Origin: Rahnella laticis
Lineage (GTDB): Bacteria > Pseudomonadota > Gammaproteobacteria > Enterobacterales > Enterobacteriaceae
Reading direction: 5' to 3'
Length of the DNA: 64,000 bases
Assembly (NCBI RefSeq): GCF_015644585.1
Contig: NZ_JADOBI010000002.1
Location: forward strand, 496,001-560,000
In this document: piece by piece, positions 18,378 through 26,265 of the stretch
Layout of the letters: every line of letters starts with the position of its first letter
How positions within the stretch are numbered: the first letter of the stretch is position 1
Program-made: the position numbers and the translations under genes
The notes under the pieces: model-generated
Database searches by the model: none
What the model saw: only the letters and a program-made list of their open reading frames with translations
Told to the model about the DNA's origin: nothing

Positions 18378-21155
18378 ATGAGCACCAACCAACCGCTATT
18401 GAGTCCGTTCACTCTGCCAAATGGTACTGTACTGAAAAACCGTTTCCTGATGGCACCCATGACCACCTGCACCGGTTTTTATGATGGCACCGTTACCAGC
18501 GAACTGGTGGAGTATTACCGTGCCCGCGCAGGCAGTATCGGCACCGTTATCGTCGAGTGCTGTTTTGTTGATGATAAAGGGCTCGCATTCCCGGGCGCTA
18601 TCGGTATCGACAATGACAGCAAAATCGCCGGTCTGGCGAAAATTGCCGAAGCAGTGAAATCTCAGGGTTCCAAAGCGCTGTTGCAGATTTATCACGGCGG
18701 CCGCATGAGTGAACCCAAACTGATCGGCGGACAGCAGCCGGTTGCGCCAAGTGCGCTGGCCGCTCCGCGTGACGGCGCAGCAACGCCGGCTGCGTTAAGC
18801 GCCGAAGAAGTCGATGGCATGATTGCCAAATTTGGTGAAGCAACCCGCCGCGCGATTGAAGCCGGTTTCGACGGCGTGGAAATTCACGGCGCGAATACTT
18901 ACCTTATCCAGCAGTTTTTCTCCCCGAACTCCAACCAGCGTAACGATAAATGGGGCGGCAGCCGCGAAAACCGCGCACGCTTCCCGCTGGCGGTGCTGGA
19001 TATCACCCATGAAATGGCGCAGAAATACGCCGATTCCTCATTCATTATTGGCTACCGTTTCTCACCGGAAGAACTCGAAGAGCCGGGAATTCGCTTCGCG
19101 GACACTATGTATCTGCTCGAGCAACTGGCAGCACGCGGTCTGGATTATCTGCATTTCTCCCTCGGTTATTCGCTGCGTCCTTCCATCGTCGATACCACTG
19201 ACCCGACGCCGCTTATCGACAAATATGTCGCGATGCGTTCTGACGTGCTGGCGGCGATCCCGGTGATGGGCGTGGGCGGTATTGTGAATAAAGCCGACGC
19301 GGAGCTGGCGCTGGAACATGGCTACGACATGATTGCCATCGGTAAAGCCTGCATTGCTTATCCGGACTGGACCGACCGTATTGCCAATGATCAGAAACTC
19401 GAGCTGTTCATCGACAGCACACAGCGCGAAGCCCTGACCATCCCTGAACCGCTGTGGCGCTTCTCGCTGGTTGACGCGATGATCCGCGACATGAGCATGA
19501 CGTCGAAAAAATTCAAAGCCGGTATCTTCCAGGAAAAAGTGCAGGACAATGCGCGTGAACTGGCGATTAACGTCAGTCTGGAAACCGACCGCATCTCTGA
19601 CATCGTGCTGGAAGCCGGTGCGGAGCTGGACGTGGAGTTCACCACCAGCTTCGACATTATCCGTACACGTATTCTGGATGCCAACAGCCCGCACGTTGAC
19701 GCCGTTACGGGGGCAACTGAACAGAGTGAAGCGGTGAAGAAAGCGGTATCCAAAGCCATCGCAAAATCCTGCAAAGCGCAATTACTGGAAGAGGGCGGCA
19801 GCCTTTCCGAGCCTCAAAGCTACGACGTGGTGGTGGTTGGCAGCGGCGGTGCCGGCCTGGCGGCAGCGATTCAGGCTTGTGATGAAGGCGCGAAAGTGCT
19901 GATCGTCGAGAAAATGTCTACCATCGGCGGCAACACCATCAAAGCCTCGGTGGGTATGAACGCCGCGGAAACCCGTTATCAGAAACTGAAAGGCATCGAA
20001 GACAGTAAAGAGCTGTTCTATCAGGAAACCCTGAAAGGCGGCCAGTTCAAAAATAACACTGTGCTGCTGAAAGAATTCATCGAACGTGCCCCGCAGGCCG
20101 TCGAATGGCTGGCTGCACACAACATCGAACTGAGCGATATCACCATCACCGGCGGGATGAGTATCGACCGTACGCACCGTCCGGCAGACCGCAGCGCAGT
20201 CGGCGGCTTCCTGATCAGCGGTCTGGTGAAAAACCTCAACAAACGCAATATCGACGTGATGCTGGATACGTCCGTGACCGAAATCCGTTACATCAACGGC
20301 GCGGTGCAGGGCGTAGAACTGCTCAACGATGAAAACGAAGTGCTAACGGTAAATGCCAAAAGCGTGATTGTTGCGACCGGTGGTTTCAGTGCCAACCGCG
20401 ACATGGTCGTGAAATATCGCCCTGAACTGGACGGTTTTGTGACCACCAATCACAAAGGTGCGACCGGCGGCGGTATTGCCATTTTGGAAAAAATCGGTGC
20501 CGGTACTGTCGATATGGGCGAAATTCAGATTCACCCGACCGTGGAACAGACAACGTCATATCTGATTTCCGAAGCCATCCGTGGCGGCGGCGCGATCCTG
20601 GTCAGCCAGGCGGGCCATCGCTTCTTCAATGAGATGGAAACGCGCGATAAAGTTTCAGCAAAAATCATCGGTCTGCCAGAGAAATTTGCCTACGTGGTCT
20701 TCGACGAGCAGGTGCGTTTAAACAACAAAGCGGCGGATGAGTACATTGCACGTGGTTTCGTTATCAGCGGAGCAACGCCACGCGAACTCGCCGCTAAGCT
20801 GGAAATGGGGTCAGACGCATTCCTCGCTACGCTGGAAACTTACAACGTTGCGGTGGATAAACAGGACGATGCCGAGTTTGGCCGTAAAACAGCGATGCGC
20901 CATCCGATCAATCAGGGGCCGTTCTACGCAATCCGTATCGCACCGGGGGTTCATCACACCATGGGTGGCGTGACCATTAACACCGATACCTGCGTGCTGG
21001 ATGCTCAGAAACAGGTGCTCAGCGGTGCATTTGCAGCCGGTGAAGTGGTCGGCGGGATCCACGGGGGCAACCGTATCGGCGGGAATGCCGTTGCAGATAT
21101 CATTATCTTCGGTATTCTTGCTGGACAGAATGCAGCGAAATACGCGATGCAATAA
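18378..21155 (+). CDS. Soluble three-domain NADH:fumarate oxidoreductase (OYE-like / FMN-bind / FAD fumarate reductase)
   Basis: 925 residues. Residues 1-350 are an old-yellow-enzyme-like FMN barrel (MAPMTTCTGF, QIYHGGRM, VEIHGANTYLIQQFFSP, GVGGI). About 380-465 is an FMN-binding domain ending in DAVTGAT (441-447), the ApbE flavinylation motif, with Thr447 the expected covalent FMN acceptor. 482-925 is a fumarate-reductase flavoprotein domain (VVVGSGGAGLAAAI at 484-497, GGNTIKASVGMNAA, GGVTINT, GGIHGGNRIGGNA). There is no signal peptide, so it is cytoplasmic. The same domain order is known in the Klebsiella pneumoniae soluble NADH:fumarate oxidoreductase, which reduces fumarate to succinate with NADH. 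The ApbE gene follows. Confidence 0.9.
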   Translation: MSTNQPLLSPFTLPNGTVLKNRFLMAPMTTCTGFYDGTVTSELVEYYRARAGSIGTVIVECCFVDDKGLAFPGAIGIDNDSKIAGLAKIAEAVKSQGSKALLQIYHGGRMSEPKLIGGQQPVAPSALAAPRDGAATPAALSAEEVDGMIAKFGEATRRAIEAGFDGVEIHGANTYLIQQFFSPNSNQRNDKWGGSRENRARFPLAVLDITHEMAQKYADSSFIIGYRFSPEELEEPGIRFADTMYLLEQLAARGLDYLHFSLGYSLRPSIVDTTDPTPLIDKYVAMRSDVLAAIPVMGVGGIVNKADAELALEHGYDMIAIGKACIAYPDWTDRIANDQKLELFIDSTQREALTIPEPLWRFSLVDAMIRDMSMTSKKFKAGIFQEKVQDNARELAINVSLETDRISDIVLEAGAELDVEFTTSFDIIRTRILDANSPHVDAVTGATEQSEAVKKAVSKAIAKSCKAQLLEEGGSLSEPQSYDVVVVGSGGAGLAAAIQACDEGAKVLIVEKMSTIGGNTIKASVGMNAAETRYQKLKGIEDSKELFYQETLKGGQFKNNTVLLKEFIERAPQAVEWLAAHNIELSDITITGGMSIDRTHRPADRSAVGGFLISGLVKNLNKRNIDVMLDTSVTEIRYINGAVQGVELLNDENEVLTVNAKSVIVATGGFSANRDMVVKYRPELDGFVTTNHKGATGGGIAILEKIGAGTVDMGEIQIHPTVEQTTSYLISEAIRGGGAILVSQAGHRFFNEMETRDKVSAKIIGLPEKFAYVVFDEQVRLNNKAADEYIARGFVISGATPRELAAKLEMGSDAFLATLETYNVAVDKQDDAEFGRKTAMRHPINQGPFYAIRIAPGVHHTMGGVTINTDTCVLDAQKQVLSGAFAAGEVVGGIHGGNRIGGNAVADIIIFGILAGQNAAKYAMQ

Positions 21156-21244
21156 AGAACCGTTTTCCTTGCGGTTGCACGGAGTCTGGCAACGCTACGC
21201 CAGCGCCTGTAACCCGTAAGGTTAAGGTTTCAGTTCAACGTAAA

Positions 21245-21277
21245 GCCTGTCCCGCATCGCTGTGGGGCGGGCTTTTT
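21245..21277 (+). terminator. Terminator after the fumarate reductase gene
   Basis: A 9-bp stem with two G-T pairs (GCCTGTCCC / GGGGCGGGC) followed by TTTTT. It separates the reductase from apbE 50 bases further on, so apbE depends on read-through or its own promoter. Confidence 0.75.
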
Positions 21278-21326
21278 ACTTTTCTTCTTTAAGGTCTGTG
21301 TTAAGGCCTGTTTTTGGATAAATCTG

Positions 21327-22295
21327 ATGACGCCAGATGATCGTGTTTATGCTTACTCCGCCGTTTTGATGGGTTCGCCCATTCTTCTCAAGCTGTTTGA
21401 ACATAATGAAACCCTGGCCTCAAACGTTTTCCGGCTCATCAAACTTCAGGAAAACAAACTGACGGTTAACCGCCAGCAATCTGAAGTGATGTCGGTTAAC
21501 CATGCGGCAGGCGATCACGCCGTTGCCGTCAGCAAACCGGTGTTTGACCTGATCAGCCGGGCGAAAGCCGTGAGCGTACTGGAAAACAGCAGTTTTAATT
21601 TCACCATCGGCCCGCTGGTTAAGCGCTGGAAAATCGGTTTCAGCGGCAACAGCGTGCCTGCGGCCACTGACTTACAGGCGCTGCTGAAGATCACGGATCC
21701 GCATGACGTGATCCTCGACGAAGGATCGCAGTCCGTTTTTCTGCATAAAGCGGGGATGGAAATCGATCTTGGCGCGATTGCCAAGGGCTATATTGCGGAT
21801 GTGGTTCGGGATTTTTTGCGGGAACAGCGGGTTGCTCAGGCGCTGATCAATTTGGGTGGCAATGTCCAAACACTGGGCGCGGGGGCAGAAGGCGCGTGGG
21901 CGATTGGTTTGAAAAAGCCATTTTCTGAGCCGGAGTCGCTGATTGGCGTGATAAACGTGACGAACAAATCGGTGGTGACATCGGGCATTTACGAACGGTA
22001 TTTCGAGCTAAACGGCCAGCGTTATCATCATATTCTCGACCCGAAAACCGGCTATCCGCTGGATAACGAGCTTCTCAGCGTGACCATTATTTCCGATGAT
22101 TCGATTGATGGTGATATCTACACCACGTTGCTTTACGGCATGGGCGTGGAAAAAAGCCTCAGGTACTTGCAGAATTTCCCGCACATTGAGGCTGTTTTTG
22201 TCACGAAAGACCAGCAGATTATCTTCTCGTCGCAGCGGCAGTTTACGTTCACGCCGCTGGACCCGGACTATCACATTACTGGCAGTATTGCTTAA
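21327..22295 (+). CDS. apbE: FAD:protein FMN transferase, cytoplasmic ApbE
   Basis: 322 residues of the ApbE family, which attaches FMN to Thr/Ser in D-x-x-(S/T)-GAT motifs using FAD. Visible: FNFTIGPLVKRWKIG, EIDLGAIAKGYIAD, ALINLGGNVQTLG, VVTSGIYERYF, HHILDPKTGYPLDN and DGDIYTTLLYGMG with the metal-binding Asp. Unlike the periplasmic lipoprotein form that serves NQR/RNF, it has no signal peptide or lipobox, so it stays in the cytosol. Its obvious client is the DAVTGAT motif of the upstream reductase. Its 3' end overlaps the convergent dcuR by 20 bases. Confidence 0.92.
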   Translation: MTPDDRVYAYSAVLMGSPILLKLFEHNETLASNVFRLIKLQENKLTVNRQQSEVMSVNHAAGDHAVAVSKPVFDLISRAKAVSVLENSSFNFTIGPLVKRWKIGFSGNSVPAATDLQALLKITDPHDVILDEGSQSVFLHKAGMEIDLGAIAKGYIADVVRDFLREQRVAQALINLGGNVQTLGAGAEGAWAIGLKKPFSEPESLIGVINVTNKSVVTSGIYERYFELNGQRYHHILDPKTGYPLDNELLSVTIISDDSIDGDIYTTLLYGMGVEKSLRYLQNFPHIEAVFVTKDQQIIFSSQRQFTFTPLDPDYHITGSIA

Positions 22296-22995
22296 GCAGC
22301 GAGTAATGATCGGCCTGTAAGCGGTAGCGATAAACCGGTCTGCCGGTCACGCCATAATGAATGCTGGTGAAGAGGATGTTCATCTGTGCCAGCCATATCA
22401 GGTATTTACGGCAAGAGACCCGCGAAATATTCACTGAACTGGCGAGTTCGTCGGTAGAAAATTCCATCGTCGGATGCTCGTCAATCCACTGGCACAGCGT
22501 GCGCAGCGTTTGTGGCGTGAGGCCTTTCGGCAGCTTTTTGGATTCTGCCGACGCCGGGTTATTGCCATGAATTAACCGGTCAACGTCCGACTGCTCGTAA
22601 TATTGCTGGTTATCCATCAGCGTTTTTTTCTGCTGCCAGCCCGTCAGTGCTTCCTCGAAACGGGAAAACTGGAACGGCTTGATCAGATAATCCACAACGC
22701 CGTAATTCAGCGATTTTTTGATGGTTTCAGCATCGGCAGCGGATGAAATCACGATCACGTCGATAGGACGGCGGGCATCGCGCAGCTCAGGAAGTAAATC
22801 CAGGCCGTTGTCCTGTTGCATGTAAACATCGAGTAAAATCAGGTCAATAGACAGTTCTGAATTCAAAACCAGGTCTTTCGCCTGTTGTAACGTCGACGCC
22901 GTGCCGCAGCACGCGAAGCCTTCAATCTGGCCCACGTAGCAGCGGTTAAGCTCGGCTACCATGGCATCATCATCAACTATCAGCACATTGATCAA
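22276..22995 (-). CDS. dcuR: C4-dicarboxylate response regulator DcuR
   Basis: 239 residues, the same length as E. coli DcuR and nearly identical in long stretches by recall. Receiver domain 1-120 with acidic pocket VDDDAM and phospho-acceptor Asp56 in LILLDVYMQ, and conserved Lys in DYLIKPF. The C-terminal CitB-type helix-turn-helix includes STDELASSVNISRVSCRKYL, then FTSIHYGVTGRPVYRYR. DcuR activates anaerobic fumarate uptake and respiration genes, so the adjoining exchanger, fumarase and reductase are candidate targets. Start ATG overlaps dcuS stop by 4 bases (operon dcuSR). Confidence 0.96.
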   Translation of the reverse strand: MINVLIVDDDAMVAELNRCYVGQIEGFACCGTASTLQQAKDLVLNSELSIDLILLDVYMQQDNGLDLLPELRDARRPIDVIVISSAADAETIKKSLNYGVVDYLIKPFQFSRFEEALTGWQQKKTLMDNQQYYEQSDVDRLIHGNNPASAESKKLPKGLTPQTLRTLCQWIDEHPTMEFSTDELASSVNISRVSCRKYLIWLAQMNILFTSIHYGVTGRPVYRYRLQADHYSLLKQYCQ

Positions 22996-24611
22996 GAACT
23001 TGTCCTCTCACCATCCCAGGGAAGTTGTACAAAAAATTGGGTATAAACATCGGGTTCGGATTCCACGTTAATGGTTCCGCCGAGGCTTTCAACTTGCTGT
23101 TTTGCAAGGAACAACCCCATACCACGTTGATCACCCTTGGATGAAACACCTTTTTCAAATATTGCCTCGACGTTCTCCGGTGTAATCCCCGGTCCGTCGT
23201 CACTCACAACGCAGGCCAGCGAGCCATTCTGATAATGCAACAGCACGCTGACTTCGCCGTCCGGCTGGTCACCAAGCGCATCCAGCGCATTTTCAATCAG
23301 ATTTCCCAGCACGGTGATTAGCGCCGCGACCTGATTTTCATTGTTGTTATCAGGCAACAGGCTGTCGTCGCTGAGCGTCAGCAAATGCCGGGTATCCGAG
23401 GCGCGGTTAATCTTACTCAGCAGGAATCCGGCGATAACCGGAGACTTGATTTTCAGCAGCAGGGACCCGATTTCAGCCTGATAATTATTGGCCGTTTTGA
23501 GAATGTAATCTTCCAGTTGCGTGTAACTTTTCATGTGCAGCAAACCGAGTATCACATGGAGTTTATTCATAAACTCATGCGAGCGTTCCCGCAGCGAATC
23601 GGCGTAGTTTACCATGCCACTCAGGCGCTGCATCAACTGGCTGACTTCCGTTTTGTCCCTGAAGGTACAAATTGCGCCAATAATGACGCCGTTATTGCGC
23701 ACCGGCACGGTATTGCTCAGCAGCAAACGGCCTTTGTAGTTAATCTCTTCGTCACGGCGAGGAACGCCGGTATTGAGCACATCGCGCAGGTTGGCGATAA
23801 GCGGCAGGGAATCCACATCCGGCTCCACGTCCGTGGCGGTTTCCTGAAATATCTGGCGGGCGGTCTGGTTGATGAGCGTCACATGTGCGTCCTGGTCAAC
23901 GGCTATCACACCTTCCTTGATAGATTGCAGCATCGCCTGGCGCTGTTCGAACAGTGTCGAAATCTCATAAGGCTCCAGCCCGAACAGAATGCGTTTCAGC
24001 ATTTTGACCAGGAACCAGGTGCCCAGTGCGCCAACCATCATGCCAAACAGCACGGTCCAGAGAATGCTCCAGCGGCTTTTATTAATTTGTTCTGTGACTT
24101 TTACCAGCGAAATCCCGATGGCGACCACGCCGATTTGCTTGTGATGATCGTCATACACCGGCGTAAAGACGCGCAATGCTTTATCCAGCGTCCCTTTGTT
24201 TATAGAGACATTTTCGTTGCCGAGCAGCGCGGGATTGATGTCATCACCGATAAAATGATGACTGATCACATCTGTATTCGGATGTGAGAAACGGATGCCG
24301 TCCATATTCGTGACCACGACAAACAGCAGATCGTTGCGCTTTTGCATGGCGCTGGCGATCGGCTGGATTATCCCGCTGTCAGGAGAAAGGGAAAGGGCGT
24401 GTTTCACTTCGGGGGAATCTGCGAGCGTTCTCGCCACTGCCAGCGCTTTATCCTTAACACCATCACGCGTGGTATCGCTGACCTGGACAAAATAGAGCAG
24501 GTGGACAACCAGCAGCACGGAAGCAATCACGGCGCTGATCATCAGAATGACGGAAGTGCTGAGTTTCATGGGGTGCTTGCGCACTGATTGACGTTGCTGC
24601 GAGTCGCTCAT
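22992..24611 (-). CDS. dcuS: C4-dicarboxylate sensor histidine kinase DcuS
   Basis: 539 residues. TM1 about 18-42, periplasmic PASp domain about 43-180, TM2 about 183-203, cytoplasmic PAS about 220-325, then the kinase. All four ligand residues known in E. coli DcuS are present at identical numbers: Arg107, His110, Phe120, Arg147. The phospho-acceptor His345 sits in RERSHEFMNKLHVI. N and G boxes are NLIENALDA, DDGPGI and GMGLFLAK. It senses fumarate, malate, succinate or citrate and phosphorylates DcuR. In E. coli dcuSR adjoins dcuB-fumB, and here it adjoins a DASS exchanger, fumarase and soluble reductase instead. Confidence 0.96.
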   Translation of the reverse strand: MSDSQQRQSVRKHPMKLSTSVILMISAVIASVLLVVHLLYFVQVSDTTRDGVKDKALAVARTLADSPEVKHALSLSPDSGIIQPIASAMQKRNDLLFVVVTNMDGIRFSHPNTDVISHHFIGDDINPALLGNENVSINKGTLDKALRVFTPVYDDHHKQIGVVAIGISLVKVTEQINKSRWSILWTVLFGMMVGALGTWFLVKMLKRILFGLEPYEISTLFEQRQAMLQSIKEGVIAVDQDAHVTLINQTARQIFQETATDVEPDVDSLPLIANLRDVLNTGVPRRDEEINYKGRLLLSNTVPVRNNGVIIGAICTFRDKTEVSQLMQRLSGMVNYADSLRERSHEFMNKLHVILGLLHMKSYTQLEDYILKTANNYQAEIGSLLLKIKSPVIAGFLLSKINRASDTRHLLTLSDDSLLPDNNNENQVAALITVLGNLIENALDALGDQPDGEVSVLLHYQNGSLACVVSDDGPGITPENVEAIFEKGVSSKGDQRGMGLFLAKQQVESLGGTINVESEPDVYTQFFVQLPWDGERTSS

Positions 24612-24817
24612 GGGAGCCCCAAAAAGAAAAGAGCAGAATGCTCATGAATGATAATTAATAGTTCGCGTTAAACGTCCTGCGCCGATGTACTGACCCTGGC
24701 ATGAACGATGAACTAACCCTGTTCAGCCATAATGATAAGTCTATTCGCTTGATCTTACCGCTATTTAATACTTTCTAAAGTGCGTTTTGCGGCGTGTCTT
24801 CCAATGCTGTAAAGAAA

Positions 24818-24841
24818 AAGGCCTGAATCTCTTCAGGCCTT
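24818..24841 (-). terminator. Terminator of the rcnB-like gene
   Basis: Perfect 10-bp stem AAGGCCTGAA / TTCAGGCCTT with a 4-base loop, followed on the minus strand by a T-rich stretch. Confidence 0.85.
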
Positions 24842-24863
24842 ACAGACACGAACGTAAAACGTC

Positions 24864-25181
24864 TTACTGGAAGTAGATATCGCCGTTTTCGGCTTTAGTG
24901 ATCTTACCGTCAGTGTCGGTGATCAGCGCGTAGCTGCCACCGATATACGTCCAGTGGGTGCCTGCATCCGGCGCAGGAAGATGACGTTCCTGCCAGCCGA
25001 TGATTTCATAAGGCTTGGTGCGGTACAGCGCCGGAACCTGATCGCCAATCGAGTAAAGTTTGGAATCATCGTAGAACGATTTGATTTCATGAGAGTTTGA
25101 CGCAGCGAACGCTGTATTGCCCAGTGGCAATAAGGAAGAAACAACCAGAGCTGATAACATAACAATTTTAGAATGACGCAT
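24864..25181 (-). CDS. RcnB-family periplasmic protein
   Basis: 105 residues with a clear Sec signal peptide (MRHSKIVMLSALVVSSLL, cleavage after AFA-A near residue 27). The mature part contains YSIGDQVPALYRTKPYEIIGWQERHLPAPDAG, then HWTYIGGSYALI, the pattern of the RcnB/YohN family. E. coli RcnB is a periplasmic protein involved in nickel/cobalt homeostasis. Here no efflux pump gene (rcnA) is adjacent, so a metal role is only a family-level guess. Single gene with its own terminator. Confidence 0.8.
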   Translation of the reverse strand: MRHSKIVMLSALVVSSLLPLGNTAFAASNSHEIKSFYDDSKLYSIGDQVPALYRTKPYEIIGWQERHLPAPDAGTHWTYIGGSYALITDTDGKITKAENGDIYFQ

Positions 25182-25464
25182 AGATTATCCCGTTTAAAAC
25201 CATCAACGTAATGCCTGCCTCGGTGATATGCCGCCAATCCATTGTGTGAGCAGTAAAGCCGAAACCTGTGCTTTTTTGTAGGACAGAATAATAACGAGAA
25301 AATCACCAAAGGACGGGGCGTTTTATTGTGTCTAAATGCAAATGAAGCAGGGTGCAGGTACCGCTTTTTCCACTTCATTCAGACTCTGGTTTCTGAAAAA
25401 CGCGGAAAATTCTTATTTTTGAACCTGTACAGCCTGTTACGCAGCGGGTTTCAGCCGGAGAGCT

Positions 25465-25497
25465 ATGATTGAGTTATCTGTATCTCGCTACAGATAA
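25465..25497 (+). CDS. Candidate 10-residue ORF inside a hairpin
   Basis: CGGAGAG is four or five bases before an ATG that opens MIELSVSRYR and stops at TAA. The coding region coincides with a perfect 10-bp inverted repeat (GTTATCTGTA 25473-25482 / TACAGATAAC 25489-25498). A strong terminator follows 36 bases later. It could be a leader peptide with attenuation, or the unit may be a small RNA and the ORF chance. Confidence 0.35.
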   Translation: MIELSVSRYR

Positions 25498-25533
25498 CCA
25501 CTGCATTTATCCCTTGTGTCCGAATATGTGCTT

Positions 25534-25557
25534 GCCCGTGCTAATGCGGGCTTTTTT
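25534..25557 (+). terminator. Strong plus-strand terminator with no annotated gene before it
   Basis: GCCCG / CGGGC stem with an 8-base loop and a run of seven T. No conventional gene precedes it on this strand, so it marks the end of an unannotated short transcript, probably that carrying the 25465 element. Confidence 0.8.
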
Positions 25558-25731
25558 TATTTGTCTGGTCGGCATAATATCCTGCACCGCAAATCAATTT
25601 CTTTCCTAAAGCGTGATAAAACGCGCTACGCTGCAGTTTCTGGTTTCATGTGTCTGCAATATCCACAATAAGATTGTTCTGGTTATGTTATCTTGAGTGC
25701 ACTCTTTTTTTTCTCATGCCGAGTTCATTCC

Positions 25732-25953
25732 ATGCCGGATATCAGGATTGTTTGTGAACAATGTGGCTCAGACCGTTTTATTGCCGCGGTGAATTCTCCG
25801 TTCGCAGAAGTCGTGCATTCCATCCAGTGTGCCGACTGTGCTCATCCTGTGAGGGTAGACGAAGTGGTCATTTTCAGAGACGGAACCTACATCAGCGGGA
25901 CATTCGACGCGTCATCAGGCATCCAAAACCGGTTTAATGATTTTGATATCTGA
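25732..25953 (+). CDS. Small zinc-ribbon protein
   Basis: 73 residues from ATG 25732 (an earlier TTG frame start at 25693 is less likely). Two CxxC knuckles, Cys8/Cys11 (CEQC) and Cys33/Cys36 (CADC), predict one structural zinc. The remainder is a short beta-rich tail ending FNDFDI. I do not recognise the family. Short zinc-ribbon proteins of this kind are common and uncharacterised in enterobacteria. No operon partner. Confidence 0.6.
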   Translation: MPDIRIVCEQCGSDRFIAAVNSPFAEVVHSIQCADCAHPVRVDEVVIFRDGTYISGTFDASSGIQNRFNDFDI

Positions 25954-26265
25954 CGGGAGAAAAGTGCTGGAAGGGAACATCACGCAGGATGGGACATGCA
26001 GGAGAGACGGTTGAGTGATGGCAGGTTCGTTATTGGTATTCTTATTTAACATAATCATGATTATGCGCACCAAATCGCGGATCCCATTTTATCCCAAATC
26101 TCATCAAAATCTTTCGATCTCTTGTACGCAGCGTTGATGCCGGGCTTGAAAATCACATCAGCTTTGATTATTTTGGCAGTGCCTTCTGAAGGTCGTAAGC
26201 GTTTACGTTAACCAACGCGCATCTCCCGCTTAACTGCGGGCAATCTGATGTGCAGGTAACGATAA
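25954..26265. other. Intergenic region ending in the MFS leader element
   Basis: About 310 bases. The first 240 show no gene and no clear motif beyond an AATCATGATT palindrome near 26054. The last 72 are the structured leader at 26194-26265, listed separately. Confidence 0.5.
26194..26265 (+). promoter_or_regulatory. Structured 5' leader A upstream of an MFS gene (shared with 49466-49530)
   Basis: Begins with CGTAAGC, then the palindrome GTTTACGTTAAC (26201-26212), then CAACGC. Next is an outer stem GCGCAT (26217-26222) with ATGTGC (26248-26253), enclosing a hairpin CCCGC (26225-26229) / GCGGG (26236-26240). The ribosome site AGG abuts the outer stem and the ATG is 12 bases on. The leader at 49466 has the same order with a differently sequenced but still pairing hairpin. 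I cannot match it to a named riboswitch. Confidence 0.55.

Larger units (their letters stand above)
25182..25731. other. Intergenic region holding a possible short transcript
   Basis: About 550 bases between rcnB-like gene and the zinc-ribbon gene. The left part is presumably the rcnB promoter. From 25451 to 25557 it contains a ribosome site, a 10-codon ORF overlapping a perfect inverted repeat, and a strong terminator on the plus strand, listed separately. The last 170 bases show nothing clear. Confidence 0.5.

Noticed and set aside
23385-24287. A 300-codon plus-strand frame
   Set aside because: Antisense to dcuS; no ribosome site and no domain.
26194-26265. Guanidine-II (mini-ykkC) riboswitch for the MFS leader
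   Set aside because: That motif needs two hairpins each with an ACGR loop. Here ACGT lies in a palindrome, not in two loops, and the stems differ.
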